IMG/VR virus record: IMGVR_UViG_3300028008_000009
Location: 1 to 64,000 of that record
Reading direction: 5' to 3' (one strand)
Source: a virus
Length of the DNA: 64,000 nucleotides
This document shows, in pieces, positions 42,849 through 52,108 of this stretch; position 1 is the stretch's first letter; every line of letters begins with the position of its first letter. The notes below the pieces were generated by a model. The model did no database searches. It had not been told where the DNA came from and worked only from the letters and a program-made list of their open reading frames with translations. The position numbers were made by a program, and so were the translations under genes.

Positions 42849-44009
42849 TTACTTAAATGATAGGTTACCTGCATTAACGTCAATTTTCGCTAAGTAGTCA
42901 GCTGCGTTACCAAGTGATGAAGCTTGGTTGTTAAGCTCTACATAACCATAACGTGTCATGAATGACACAGTTGGCTCGAAAGTTGCCGGATCAAGTACAG
43001 TACCAGATGACATCAACGGGATGTATGGGCAATAGAAAGCTGCAGCGTCAATTTCGCCTTCGCCTTTATAACCAACTAATACTGGTGTTGAATCTGATGC
43101 ATACTGGTCAACAAATACACGTACTGTATTGTTCAAAGTACCAACGAATTTAGTGTTAGTTGGAGCTTCGAATGGACCTTCAGTTGTTCTTGCGAACGCT
43201 GAAGTTGTCGCTGATTGTAGTACAGTTAACATAGTTGGTGAAACAACTACGTAGTTACCTGCGCCTCTACGTGTACGTGCTGCAATTAAGTTTGCAGAAC
43301 GGTTGATCAAGATCGCTAGTGCGGCATGCTGGTCACCAACGAAAGTTGCTTGACCTGTTACTGCATTTTGATCGTATGTATCAGTAGCAGTACCTGCCAA
43401 TGAACGTAATGAAGTTAATACTTCTTGATCGATTTCAGCAGTAATCTCTTGTGCAAGTGCTTGCATGATTTCTGCTTCAACATCTAGACCGTGCATTGAA
43501 TTAGCGTCTTGCGCCGCTTCAAAAGTCCAACGTGCTGATAATTTGCGTGTTTTCGCTTCAACAGTTTGCTTTAGAACTTGGATAGACATCTTACGTCCAG
43601 CCGCTGCTTCTAAAGTGCTTGTTGCTTCTGGTCCACCAGTTGCCGCATCGCCTGAGTAACCTTTTGCAATTGCAAATGGGCTCAATGCTTCGTCACCAGC
43701 TGCAACGCCTGCCGCTGCTTCTGAATAACGAATACGTAATGTGTGGATCTGGCCTACTGGACCAGTCATTGGTTGAACACCAACTAATTCGTTCGCAATA
43801 ACCGTCGGCATTACACGTCTGATTACTGGTAGAATTACTTTGTTTAGTGTTGCGATGTTTCCTGACATAGTTGTGCCGGCAGCTGCTGATTCTGAAAGAT
43901 AGCTCTTAGTATTCTCAAGAACTGATTCCATTACCACTTTTTTATTGCCGTCTAAACCGTCAGTTAGGGCGCCTTTAGTTACGTCCCAATTTTCAAATAA
44001 GTTTGACAT
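42849..44009 (-). CDS. 23: gp23, major capsid protein
   Basis: This 386-residue protein is the HK97-fold major capsid subunit. The N-terminus (LFENWDVTKGALTDGLDGNK) and LNKVILPVIRRVMPTVIANE (about 54-73) are gp23 hallmarks, as are VGVQPMTGPVGQIHTLRIRY and the C-terminal FMTRYGYVELN. T4 gp23 has 521 residues; the shorter marine form lacks much of the insertion domain. In T4 the N-terminal ~65 residues are removed by gp21. It follows gp22 by ten bases, has AAGGAG, and ends at a strong terminator. No late promoter is seen directly upstream, so it is read from the 46.6-kb region. Confidence 0.95.
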   Translation of the reverse strand: MSNLFENWDVTKGALTDGLDGNKKVVMESVLENTKSYLSESAAAGTTMSGNIATLNKVILPVIRRVMPTVIANELVGVQPMTGPVGQIHTLRIRYSEAAAGVAAGDEALSPFAIAKGYSGDAATGGPEATSTLEAAAGRKMSIQVLKQTVEAKTRKLSARWTFEAAQDANSMHGLDVEAEIMQALAQEITAEIDQEVLTSLRSLAGTATDTYDQNAVTGQATFVGDQHAALAILINRSANLIAARTRRGAGNYVVVSPTMLTVLQSATTSAFARTTEGPFEAPTNTKFVGTLNNTVRVFVDQYASDSTPVLVGYKGEGEIDAAAFYCPYIPLMSSGTVLDPATFEPTVSFMTRYGYVELNNQASSLGNAADYLAKIDVNAGNLSFK

Positions 44010-44019
44010 GGTATACTCC

Positions 44020-45129
44020 TTAATTTGTAATGATACCTGCTAATTTTTTAAGGTTTATAATTTCAGCTTCGCTGCTAGTTTCCTGCGTAGTTGCATCTTT
44101 ATTACCTGTGACCTCAGTCGTCTGAGTCTCATTTAGCTTAGTTTTGTTAGTTGCTGCTGTAGTTACTGATTCATTTAACACTGTTGGCAAGTACTTATTA
44201 AATGCTGCCTTCAATTTTGGTGTGTTAACTGATTCAAGTAAGTTAGACATCAATTTACGTTTGTCTTTTGACAAAGGTGCAAGCAATTCAGACATAGCTG
44301 TTTCACGAGCGCGACTTTCATTAATCTTAGCAACTTCTTTAGTTGCTTCGACTACTTTAGCCTCTTTATCGTTGATCTCTTTTTGTGATTCCTCTAATTG
44401 AGTCTTCACGTCTAAAAGTTCTGTTGAAAGTTTAGAAATATGTGTGCCTTCTGCAAGGTGTGAACCCATGAATTCAGCTGCAAATGTTTCGAAAATTTTG
44501 CGACCGAACATGTTTTCTTTAGCGGATTTTATATCCTCTTTAAGCATACCTAGTTCTGTTTTAATTGTAGATTCTACAATTTCAGCTAGTTTGCTTGAAG
44601 ATTTGTCAATAAAGTCTGCTTTTGCTTTAGCAATCATATCTTTACCTTCTGCGACAAGTTTTACCTTTTGTTCAATAAGGTCTTTCTTGTCTTGGTGGAA
44701 TTCGTTAAGTTCCGAAGTAAGTTGTTCCATAACGAAATCTTCCAACTGCTCGAAGTTACCTTCTTGTAGTTTTCTGTCTTCGCGTAGTTCTGTAACCTCT
44801 TTTTTAAGAGTTTCCATTACAAAACCATCAAGTAGTTCTGCATGTTCTGAAACTTTACGTTTGTACTCTACTTGAGCCTCAACTGCTTTTTGTTTATCAG
44901 CTTTGAATTCTTCTAATTCGCCTTTGATAGTTTCTGATAACATGGCATCTAGTGCTTCCACCATTTGCTCTTTATCTGTTTCATAGCGATTAGCGAATTC
45001 TTCGCGTAATTCAGTTGTAATCTCTTCACGAGTTTCGTCTAGTTTCTCATTCCATGCTTCTGAAAGTGTTGAACGCACTTCCTCTGATAGGACTTCTGAA
45101 CTTAGGAGTTGTTCTATTGCATGAGCCAT
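44020..45129 (-). CDS. 22: gp22, prohead scaffold core protein
   Basis: A 369-residue, highly charged and almost wholly helical protein (long Glu/Lys-rich stretches from about 10 to 270). It has LSKDKRKLMSNLLESV and KAAFNKYLPTVLNE near residues 285-320, which resemble the C-terminal region of T4 gp22 that contacts gp23. Scaffold proteins are digested by gp21 before DNA packaging. It overlaps gp21 by one base and precedes gp23, the T4 order. AGGAGA precedes the start. Confidence 0.9.
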   Translation of the reverse strand: MAHAIEQLLSSEVLSEEVRSTLSEAWNEKLDETREEITTELREEFANRYETDKEQMVEALDAMLSETIKGELEEFKADKQKAVEAQVEYKRKVSEHAELLDGFVMETLKKEVTELREDRKLQEGNFEQLEDFVMEQLTSELNEFHQDKKDLIEQKVKLVAEGKDMIAKAKADFIDKSSSKLAEIVESTIKTELGMLKEDIKSAKENMFGRKIFETFAAEFMGSHLAEGTHISKLSTELLDVKTQLEESQKEINDKEAKVVEATKEVAKINESRARETAMSELLAPLSKDKRKLMSNLLESVNTPKLKAAFNKYLPTVLNESVTTAATNKTKLNETQTTEVTGNKDATTQETSSEAEIINLKKLAGIITN

Positions 45130-45767
45130 TACTTTCTCCTAATATCTAGTGATTCAATGAACTTCAATACCTCTTCCTGGAGATATTTTTGTGCTGTAGC
45201 ATCATTGTTGTTTGCGGCGGCAACGTCAAGTAAAATATTACCTCTTCTGCCATTCATAATTTGTTCATAAAGTGGATCTGGATACGCATCGGGTGCCGAT
45301 GGGTTTGCAACTATGTCAACCGTTTGGATTTCAAAGCCACTTACATTTCCACTGTTATCAACTTCACCACTGCCGCGTGATGATACACCAAGTTTAACGC
45401 CATTATCCAATAGAGTGATACAAATCTGCCCCATTGGAGTTGGCAACAATTTTAGTCTTCCATAACCATCACTACCTTGCATCCACATACGTTCAATCAT
45501 ATGTGAAACTCGGTCCAAATTAACTTGTAAGTCATCTGGGTGGTCAGCTTCGCCTAATACTGTAAAACCCTCGTCAATTTTACCTTGAACTGAATTAACA
45601 GCCTTAGTAATTTCACTGACGGGATAAACACGTTGGTTCTGATTTTGTTTTGCACCTTGTACAAAGATACCTTCCATGAACAGGCTTTTGCCACCTTTGC
45701 CGTTATCCACGGCTTCGGTGACCATTTTAGCTTGATCAAATGTAAGGTGTTCTTTAAGTGTAAACAT
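45129..45767 (-). CDS. 21: gp21, prohead maturation protease
   Basis: This 212-residue serine protease cleaves scaffold and capsid N-termini during head maturation. The family's catalytic His lies in LGEADHP (H76) and the Ser in LGVSSRGSGEV (S129 or S130). FMEGIFVQGAKQNQNQRVYP (about 30-49) is the typical N-terminal strand pair. The length matches T4 gp21 (212). Overlaps of one base with its neighbours on either side show an operon of prohead genes. Confidence 0.94.
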   Translation of the reverse strand: MFTLKEHLTFDQAKMVTEAVDNGKGGKSLFMEGIFVQGAKQNQNQRVYPVSEITKAVNSVQGKIDEGFTVLGEADHPDDLQVNLDRVSHMIERMWMQGSDGYGRLKLLPTPMGQICITLLDNGVKLGVSSRGSGEVDNSGNVSGFEIQTVDIVANPSAPDAYPDPLYEQIMNGRRGNILLDVAAANNNDATAQKYLQEEVLKFIESLDIRRK

Positions 45768-46615
45768 TACTCAGATTTACCTTTTTTCTCAGCACCATGG
45801 CCACGTGACTCAGGTGATAGTTTTGCACCATCGCCTGGGTGTGTTACGCCCATGTCTTTTGCTGTTTTGTCTGATAGACCTTTGTCTGAACCTTTGCTGT
45901 CTTTTGTCATGTCAACTGCTTTACCGCCCATGTCATTTTTACCTGCAACTGGTGATGCTTTACCATCATCGCCTGCTGGCATGTCTACTGGGTGCATTGC
46001 GCCGTCTTTACCGACTTTTTGTAGATCAGCTGCTTCTTCAAGTTCTTCTGCATTATCGTCTGATTCTGCTTCTTCAGTAACTTCGTCCGCTTCTTCTTCC
46101 TTTGCTTCTACAAACGCTTCTTCCATTTCTGGTTCCATTTCTGGTTCCATTTCTGGTTCGTCGCCCATAATCTTGGCAAATTCTGCTTTAAGGTCGTCTA
46201 GTGCGTCTTCTACACTAACTAATTTGTCTTCGATGTCTCCATGTTCTTCTTCATGTGCGTCTGTTTCACCGTCCATGTCAAAATCCATTTCGCCTTCTTC
46301 TCCGCCTAACTCTTCAGCTGCTTCAAGGTCGTCCATTTCTGGTTCCTCGTCTTCGCCAAAAGCCTCTTCAGCTTCGATTTCTGCTTCATCTGTTTCGATG
46401 TCATCTAGGAAGTTATCAGCTTCTTCGCCGCGGATAGCTTCTTCAATTTCTTCTTCTGCTACGCCATCTTCAACGATTTCATCTGCTTCGACGATATCAT
46501 TCCAGATTTCACGTGCTTTTTCAACGAAAGCCTCATGTAATAGATCTGAAGCTGATGCTTCGTCTCCGTTCACTAAGCTCTCGATTATCTTCGTATAACG
46601 ATCTCGAGTACTCAT
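45767..46615 (-). CDS. acidic prohead core protein, gp67-like
   Basis: I start this at ATG 46615 (STRDRYTKIIESLVNGDEAS), 8 bases after AAGGAG; a TTG seven codons upstream is in frame but spans that ribosome site. The first ~35 residues (SLVNGDEASASDLLHEAFVEKAREI) resemble the N-terminal helix of T4 gp67, an acidic internal prohead protein. The rest is extremely acidic (about residues 40-195), with an EPEM repeat, then a Lys/Asp/Gly tail. At 282 residues it is much longer than T4 gp67 (80). Position between portal and gp21 genes fits a core component. Confidence 0.78.
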   Translation of the reverse strand: MSTRDRYTKIIESLVNGDEASASDLLHEAFVEKAREIWNDIVEADEIVEDGVAEEEIEEAIRGEEADNFLDDIETDEAEIEAEEAFGEDEEPEMDDLEAAEELGGEEGEMDFDMDGETDAHEEEHGDIEDKLVSVEDALDDLKAEFAKIMGDEPEMEPEMEPEMEEAFVEAKEEEADEVTEEAESDDNAEELEEAADLQKVGKDGAMHPVDMPAGDDGKASPVAGKNDMGGKAVDMTKDSKGSDKGLSDKTAKDMGVTHPGDGAKLSPESRGHGAEKKGKSE

Positions 46616-46665
46616 TTGTTGTTCTCCTTTATTCAACCGAATTAATATTATAGGTTATAACATAT

Positions 46666-46674
46666 ATATTTAAG
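46666..46674 (-). promoter_or_regulatory. possible weak late promoter of the head operon
   Basis: Minus strand CTTAAATAT, 51 bases before the start at 46615; degenerate. No better candidate is seen for the gp67-like/gp21/gp22/gp23 unit. Confidence 0.35.
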
Positions 46675-46704
46675 AAGTCTTGGTGTATACCAATACATAA
46701 TACA

Positions 46705-46729
46705 TAAAAAACCGCACTTTTGGCGCGGT
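46705..46729 (-). terminator. terminator after the portal unit
   Basis: Stem ACCGC/GCGGT (46711-46715, 46725-46729) followed by T6 on the minus strand. Confidence 0.85.
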
Positions 46730-46767
46730 CCGTAATATATTTACCTTTTTAGCGAAAATAATGCTAG

Positions 46768-46968
46768 TTATTCAACGCCGTCACCTGCAGACCCATAAAT
46801 GTTTTTAAAGTCTTTTACTCGTTCTGCATGTTCTGTTTTAGCAAGCTCTTTCATATTTCTTAGCTTGTGTAAATGTTTTAATGTAAGTTTAGGTCGACGT
46901 GTATCGTCTACATCCCACTTATTGTAGTTATCATCTTCTGGACTTTGTGCTACATCGTTAAATCTCAT
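46768..46968 (-). CDS. small basic hypothetical protein, 66 aa
   Basis: A 66-residue protein; I start it at ATG 46968 (MRFNDVAQSPEDDNYNKWDV) because AAGGAG sits just upstream, although the frame extends six codons further. It overlaps the end of gp20 by 11 bases. DDTRRPKLTLKHLHKLRNMK is the basic core. From memory, similar small proteins sit between portal and protease genes in marine T4-like phages. A head-assembly accessory role is likely; identity with a named T4 protein is not established. Confidence 0.72.
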   Translation of the reverse strand: MRFNDVAQSPEDDNYNKWDVDDTRRPKLTLKHLHKLRNMKELAKTEHAERVKDFKNIYGSAGDGVE

Positions 46969-48616
46969 CTGTATCTCCTTCTCCACCTAAATCATTAATT
47001 GGTGATGTATCATCACTCATATCTATATCATCGCCTACTTCATTTTCGGCATCCACATCTGTTGGTTCAAACGTGTCTAGGTCTGTGTTTCTAATACCCA
47101 TACCGCCTAAATCAGTTTGTGAATCGCTAGTAAATGATTCGTCGCTGTTTTCTTCTTTCCACATACGCTCGTTATTAATAAGCTCGTCTTCTGACAGCCC
47201 TAGGTACTTGCTCATAATAAATCTCTTAGACATATATGGTGTTGCTTCTATTTGTGAGAATAGACTTGCACGTGCTGTATCTAATTCTAATTCTCTGTAT
47301 TGACTAAAGCTCTGTGGTTCAATAAAGTTTAATTCAAATAAACTACTTGAAACTTCGATACCTCTGTTCTTTAAGAACATTTTAAACTCTTTATCAATTG
47401 GTGGAAGTATTATGTTTTGTAGTCTTTCACAGTATTTGCTGAACCTAAATTCTTGTATCATTGCTGTGCCAACTCGTCCGTCAGTGTATGATGCTGATCC
47501 GTCCTCAGCTCCTGTTGGTAAGTAACTACTTGGTATACGTAGTCCACGCATTAGTTTGTTATTGAAATATTTTAAGTCATCAATTTCGCCTAGGTTTTCA
47601 CCACCTGGTAAAACTTCAACTTTAGATCCACGTCCTTCTGCTGTTTGGGCAAAGAAGTAATCTTCCATGATTGACAGCGGGTTATACGCTGCATCCATAA
47701 CTTTTGTTCCACCACCACTCATATTTGGAATACGTGTTTGGTGAACTTCGTTCTTTGTTCGCTCAACAAAACTCATAGCTTTATGCGGTGGTAAGTTACC
47801 AACGTCTACATAAAATACTCTACGTTCTGGAGCTCTTTGAACACGATAGATAATAATACTATCTTCTAATAATTCTTTTTGTTTGTATACTTTAAATACA
47901 CTATCAAGGATACTGTTACCAAATGGCCATGCATTTGTTAATCCATCGCTTAATGCGATATGCAATACGTTTGTTGAATCAACAGCAAACTCTGACATTT
48001 GGGCGCCTGGTGCACCTGTTTGTATTATTCCTGCATTTGATCTATTGCTAGTTAACACAGTTGAACTTGCATTAACATCAGAAGTTTGTTTTGTGTCTAC
48101 TGCAACTAGATCTTGTAAATTTAAACTAATATTTTTAATCAAATATTGTTCTACTTCTTTACCTTTACTTTCGTTAACAATAACTTTAGAAACATCTTGC
48201 ACATTAACCCAAAATAATTTATATGTTTCTGGATCTCTAATAAAGAATTGATCGCCATACTTAATACAACTACGGAACAATCCATGTATTCTTCTATCAA
48301 AGTCGTTGATGTTGCACCATTGTTTAAGTGCAGTTTCTAATCCAACAACTTCTGATTCAGTTGCTTCTTCTTTGTAATTAATTTTAAATGGAAGCCTGGT
48401 GTCTATGTCTGATTGTGTACTAAATTCAGCAATTGTATCTAATGCTGAGTTAATCTCACTATCTTGGTCCATAATATCATATTGAGTATAACGTTCAACA
48501 CGATTTGGTTGTCCGCTGTATACTTCAGGAAGCCAACTGGCCCATCTGTTTGTTTTTTGTCCAAAAGATCCGGAATTACCAGGATCATATTTTGTAAAAT
48601 GTTTTTTCCAACTCAT
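46958..48616 (-). CDS. 20: gp20, portal vertex protein
   Basis: This 552-residue protein forms the dodecameric portal through which DNA enters and the tail attaches. Typical gp20 stretches are the IMDQDSEINSALDTIAEFST start of the core (about 48-67), a YRVQRAPERRVFYVDVGNLP strand (about 255-274), and AYNPLSIMEDYFFAQTAEGRGSKVE. T4 gp20 has 524 residues. The C-terminal 60 residues are acidic and probably disordered. It heads a short unit with a late promoter 27 bases upstream. Confidence 0.95.
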   Translation of the reverse strand: MSWKKHFTKYDPGNSGSFGQKTNRWASWLPEVYSGQPNRVERYTQYDIMDQDSEINSALDTIAEFSTQSDIDTRLPFKINYKEEATESEVVGLETALKQWCNINDFDRRIHGLFRSCIKYGDQFFIRDPETYKLFWVNVQDVSKVIVNESKGKEVEQYLIKNISLNLQDLVAVDTKQTSDVNASSTVLTSNRSNAGIIQTGAPGAQMSEFAVDSTNVLHIALSDGLTNAWPFGNSILDSVFKVYKQKELLEDSIIIYRVQRAPERRVFYVDVGNLPPHKAMSFVERTKNEVHQTRIPNMSGGGTKVMDAAYNPLSIMEDYFFAQTAEGRGSKVEVLPGGENLGEIDDLKYFNNKLMRGLRIPSSYLPTGAEDGSASYTDGRVGTAMIQEFRFSKYCERLQNIILPPIDKEFKMFLKNRGIEVSSSLFELNFIEPQSFSQYRELELDTARASLFSQIEATPYMSKRFIMSKYLGLSEDELINNERMWKEENSDESFTSDSQTDLGGMGIRNTDLDTFEPTDVDAENEVGDDIDMSDDTSPINDLGGEGDTDEI

Positions 48617-48642
48617 ATTATTTAGGTACCTTTGTTATAAGT

Positions 48643-48651
48643 GTATTTATC
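48643..48651 (-). promoter_or_regulatory. late promoter of gp20
   Basis: Minus strand GATAAATAC, 27 bases before the start at 48616; it overlaps the end of the 1153-aa gene. Confidence 0.8.
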
Positions 48652-51600
48652 TAGAGTTCATCATACGAGTGTTTATTTTTGATTTCTCGTTAATGTTGTA
48701 GCGTTTAACTATGTCTTGCAATACTTTTACTGTTTCTATTGTTGATCTTTTAGCATCAATTAACGCAGATAAATCTTGACTATTGTTCATTATAGCAGGA
48801 TTTGTTAGTTTTGTCAAGTCTCTTTGTATATCCTGTAGTTTAGTAGACATTTGATTATCTGCTGGTGCTACTTGAGGTATTTGTGTGTTATCTTCTACTA
48901 CTGTGTTTACTTCAGTTTCACTGGGTACTTCTGTAGGTGTTCTATTTTCATCAGCAAGTGTTCTATCTGAATTAAATTGTTCAGACATTTCTTCAAATAA
49001 CATTTTATTAGTAGATAGATTGTCTGAGAATGTTTTATTATCTCCAGATAAGCGTTCAGACATTTCTTCAAATAACATTTTATTAGTAGATAGATTGTCT
49101 GAGAATGTTTTATTGTCTCCAGATAAGCGTTCTAAAACTTGATTTAAGTATGTCTTATCAGTTAACATGCTATCTAAGAGTTTTTTATTTTCTTCGCCAA
49201 GTTGTTCTAACAACGTGGCCATATGCGTTTGATTGTCTGATAAATCAGGTGTTTGTTCAAGTTTATTATTTTCACCAACAAGTATTTTATTCTCTTCAGA
49301 TAATTGTTCTATTATATCAAATAATCTTTGTTGACTAGTTAATGATTCCGCAAATCTTTTATTTTCATTAATAAGTTCTACATTCTGTTCAGTTAGTTGT
49401 GATATTTGACTGTTTGATAATGCAGGAATTTTTGCAGTATCAGTGATAAGTTTTTTATTATCATCAATGAGTATATTATTTTCATCAATGAGAGTTTTAT
49501 TCTCATTGAGTAATTGTTCTAGTTGTTCATTTGTTCCAGCTATATGCGAATCAATCTTTTTTGTATTATCTTGACTTATTTGATCTTTGAGATCTTTATT
49601 ACTAACTATTTGTCCTGATTGATCTGGCACAAACATTTCTGCTGTGTCCATGCCCAATTCGTCACCAACAATATATGGTAGTCCAGCTGCAACTGGTCCA
49701 CCGTGTTTTCTTTGAGGAACAGCGTCACCTACTAGGTTTACTTGCGCTCCAAGAGAACTGCCATCTACATTGTTTTCGGTAATAGGTTCTTCAAAAAATT
49801 TCAAAAGACTATTATCTTCTTTATTAAAGATTTTATCACCTGAACCTGAGTAAACAACACCTAAGTTTTGATCAAGTGTAGATTTACCTGTTTCAGAATC
49901 AACACCGGTTGTAAGATCACCCGCTGCCATTGATTCTTTTAATAAGTCATATGCTGATCTGCCTGCTAAATTACCATCGCTATCTGATATTACAAACTGT
50001 GCTATTACGCCGGCATTTTGTGCTGTTTCTTCTTGCAGTGTGCCGTCTTCATTTTCGTCTCGTTCGGTTTTACCGCCTGTCATATTAATAAATTGTGCTG
50101 GCCCACCTGCTTCTACAACAGCATCCATTTTTTTGTCATATGTATCTAATGCTACAATTAATTTTTCAGCGAACCCGGCATCAACAGTATTAATGTATGC
50201 AACTGCACCTTCTAAATTTTTAACATATTCAAGTCCTGCTGATTCTAACATTTCTAATGTTAGTTTTCCTTCGTTTTCTCGCATGGCTGTAATTATAGCA
50301 CCTGCATCACTGGCTCTATCTACCTCTACATCGTTGTCGATTTCTCTTTCAACATCTGGATTAACTTCAGGTCTTTGTACTGCTGATGTATCTGCTACAA
50401 TACCTGCTAGTGATTCAGCAACTCTTTCGTTATCACCGCCTGCACCACCAAAGTCATTTAGTTCATCTCCAAAACCTATTAGTGCTATTATTTTGTCTAA
50501 TTCTTTTTTGCCACTCTTTAAGCTAGATGTTAACATGTCAAACAGTCCTGCGGTGGTTTCCATATCAACTGTTAATGCTTCCTGTACTGCAATAAACTTT
50601 TCACCCATTTCATTCATAGCTAAAACTGTTTTTCCAGACTCTTTCAAATCTTTTTGAGAAGTTACGATTTTATCCTCAATTGCTTGTGAATCTGCTAGTT
50701 TGCCAAGATCTCTTTCTACTACACTGAATTCAGCAGCCAATGTTAATAATGCAGATGAAAATTTATCACCGGCGTTTCCTGCGGCTGCTAGTTTAGTTTG
50801 GTCTGCATTAGAAAGTGCATCAACTATGAATGATAAAAATCCTTCAGCTGGTGCAACACCAGATTTTGTCATTCTTTCTATATCTTCTACTATGTTTACA
50901 TTCATAGCTGTCAGTTGAGCTTCAAGTCCTGGAGATATGTTTTCTAAGACTGCACTCATATCAAAGTTTGTTGGATCGCCAACTGATTTGTATGCAGCTA
51001 TATTGTAAGCATCTAATAGACCTTGCAGACTCGGAGCTTTTTCACTCATAAGTTTTACTCCTTGTGCAATCTCTTTTTGTACTTCTGCTGCTTCTGGGAA
51101 TCCGTTTTTAATAAGTTCTCTTTGTGCTGCTGATCCATAATCATCTAATGCTTCCATTGATGCTCGCATGGCTTCTTGACGTGTTAGTGATGTTAAGTTT
51201 GCAACTGCTCCGGCTTCTATTTGCATATCAATAAATGTGCCATTCATTTCTTCAGCACCCTGATTTAGACTCTTATGAAACTGACCAGTTCTACGTTGAA
51301 AAGATATAAACTCACCATATGCTGACAGCATATCTTTTGAGCTCATTCCTAAGTCTCCAAAACTTTCTGCTGTTTTATCTAACTGTTTATAGTATTTTAC
51401 AAATTGTGTACTACCAGAACTAACACTATCACCAAGTCCTAGCATACCATCACTAAATGTTCCTAGGGTGTTGGATAGATGCAAGTATGTATTACCTGTG
51501 TCTTGTATTCCTTTTCTTAATTCATCGTATGCTGCTGCGCCGCCATTAAATAAAATACCACTATCTATCATTTTTGCTTGTATTGATGCAAACTGTTCTA

Positions 51601-52108
51601 ATTTGGCTGCATTCCAACCTGCATATGCTAAGAAGGCGTCTACTGCAACATTTAAAGTTGTTCCTACACCAGCCATGACAGCACCTGTGCTGTTTGTCAT
51701 TTTTTCAAAGATCTTAAAACCGCCGCCAGTTGCTTTGGCACCTGCTGCTAGTTTACTGACTCCATCTGTCATTGCAGTTAATGGCTTTTCGTGATTATTA
51801 AAGAAGCCCATTGCTCTATCTAGTTTACTAGAAGCTCTGACTACCTTTTTCGTAAATTTTTCTTGTTCGGTATCTGATTTATCATCTGCTTTAATATCAA
51901 CACTTGTTGCTTTTGCCAGTCCGCTAATTTCAGCTTGCAGATCGCCTAAGTCGCCACCAACTTTTTTCATTACCTTATGGAACATTGCATCAGTTTTTGC
52001 TGTTTGGGCCATGTAGCTTGCTACTTGTCCCATTGTTGCTTCTGAGGCCCATGCTGGTACTTGTATTTCTTCTCCGCCAATTAACAGAGTATGCATTTTA
52101 TCAGCCAT
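48647..52108 (-). CDS. tape-measure-like tail protein 1, 1153 aa
   Basis: A 1153-residue protein with a largely helical body, a Gly/Ala-rich hydrophobic stretch (about 150-190) and a motif near residues 797-835 (HGGPVAAGLPYIVGDELG, then FVPDQSG) that is characteristic of phage tape-measure proteins. From about 835 a long coiled coil repeats ENKxLIDEN and LSGDNKTFSDNL units, including two nearly identical 75-bp copies. Tape-measure proteins fill the tail tube and set tail length. It overlaps the second giant gene by 8 bases. AGGGAG precedes the start. Confidence 0.75.
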   Translation of the reverse strand: MADKMHTLLIGGEEIQVPAWASEATMGQVASYMAQTAKTDAMFHKVMKKVGGDLGDLQAEISGLAKATSVDIKADDKSDTEQEKFTKKVVRASSKLDRAMGFFNNHEKPLTAMTDGVSKLAAGAKATGGGFKIFEKMTNSTGAVMAGVGTTLNVAVDAFLAYAGWNAAKLEQFASIQAKMIDSGILFNGGAAAYDELRKGIQDTGNTYLHLSNTLGTFSDGMLGLGDSVSSGSTQFVKYYKQLDKTAESFGDLGMSSKDMLSAYGEFISFQRRTGQFHKSLNQGAEEMNGTFIDMQIEAGAVANLTSLTRQEAMRASMEALDDYGSAAQRELIKNGFPEAAEVQKEIAQGVKLMSEKAPSLQGLLDAYNIAAYKSVGDPTNFDMSAVLENISPGLEAQLTAMNVNIVEDIERMTKSGVAPAEGFLSFIVDALSNADQTKLAAAGNAGDKFSSALLTLAAEFSVVERDLGKLADSQAIEDKIVTSQKDLKESGKTVLAMNEMGEKFIAVQEALTVDMETTAGLFDMLTSSLKSGKKELDKIIALIGFGDELNDFGGAGGDNERVAESLAGIVADTSAVQRPEVNPDVEREIDNDVEVDRASDAGAIITAMRENEGKLTLEMLESAGLEYVKNLEGAVAYINTVDAGFAEKLIVALDTYDKKMDAVVEAGGPAQFINMTGGKTERDENEDGTLQEETAQNAGVIAQFVISDSDGNLAGRSAYDLLKESMAAGDLTTGVDSETGKSTLDQNLGVVYSGSGDKIFNKEDNSLLKFFEEPITENNVDGSSLGAQVNLVGDAVPQRKHGGPVAAGLPYIVGDELGMDTAEMFVPDQSGQIVSNKDLKDQISQDNTKKIDSHIAGTNEQLEQLLNENKTLIDENNILIDDNKKLITDTAKIPALSNSQISQLTEQNVELINENKRFAESLTSQQRLFDIIEQLSEENKILVGENNKLEQTPDLSDNQTHMATLLEQLGEENKKLLDSMLTDKTYLNQVLERLSGDNKTFSDNLSTNKMLFEEMSERLSGDNKTFSDNLSTNKMLFEEMSEQFNSDRTLADENRTPTEVPSETEVNTVVEDNTQIPQVAPADNQMSTKLQDIQRDLTKLTNPAIMNNSQDLSALIDAKRSTIETVKVLQDIVKRYNINEKSKINTRMMNSR
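48982..49131 (-). repeat. two tandem 75-bp copies inside the tape-measure gene
   Basis: 48982-49056 and 49057-49131 differ by about one base and each encode a 25-residue unit (ERLSGDNKTFSDNLSTNKM and six more). The reading frame is kept. Confidence 0.9.
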
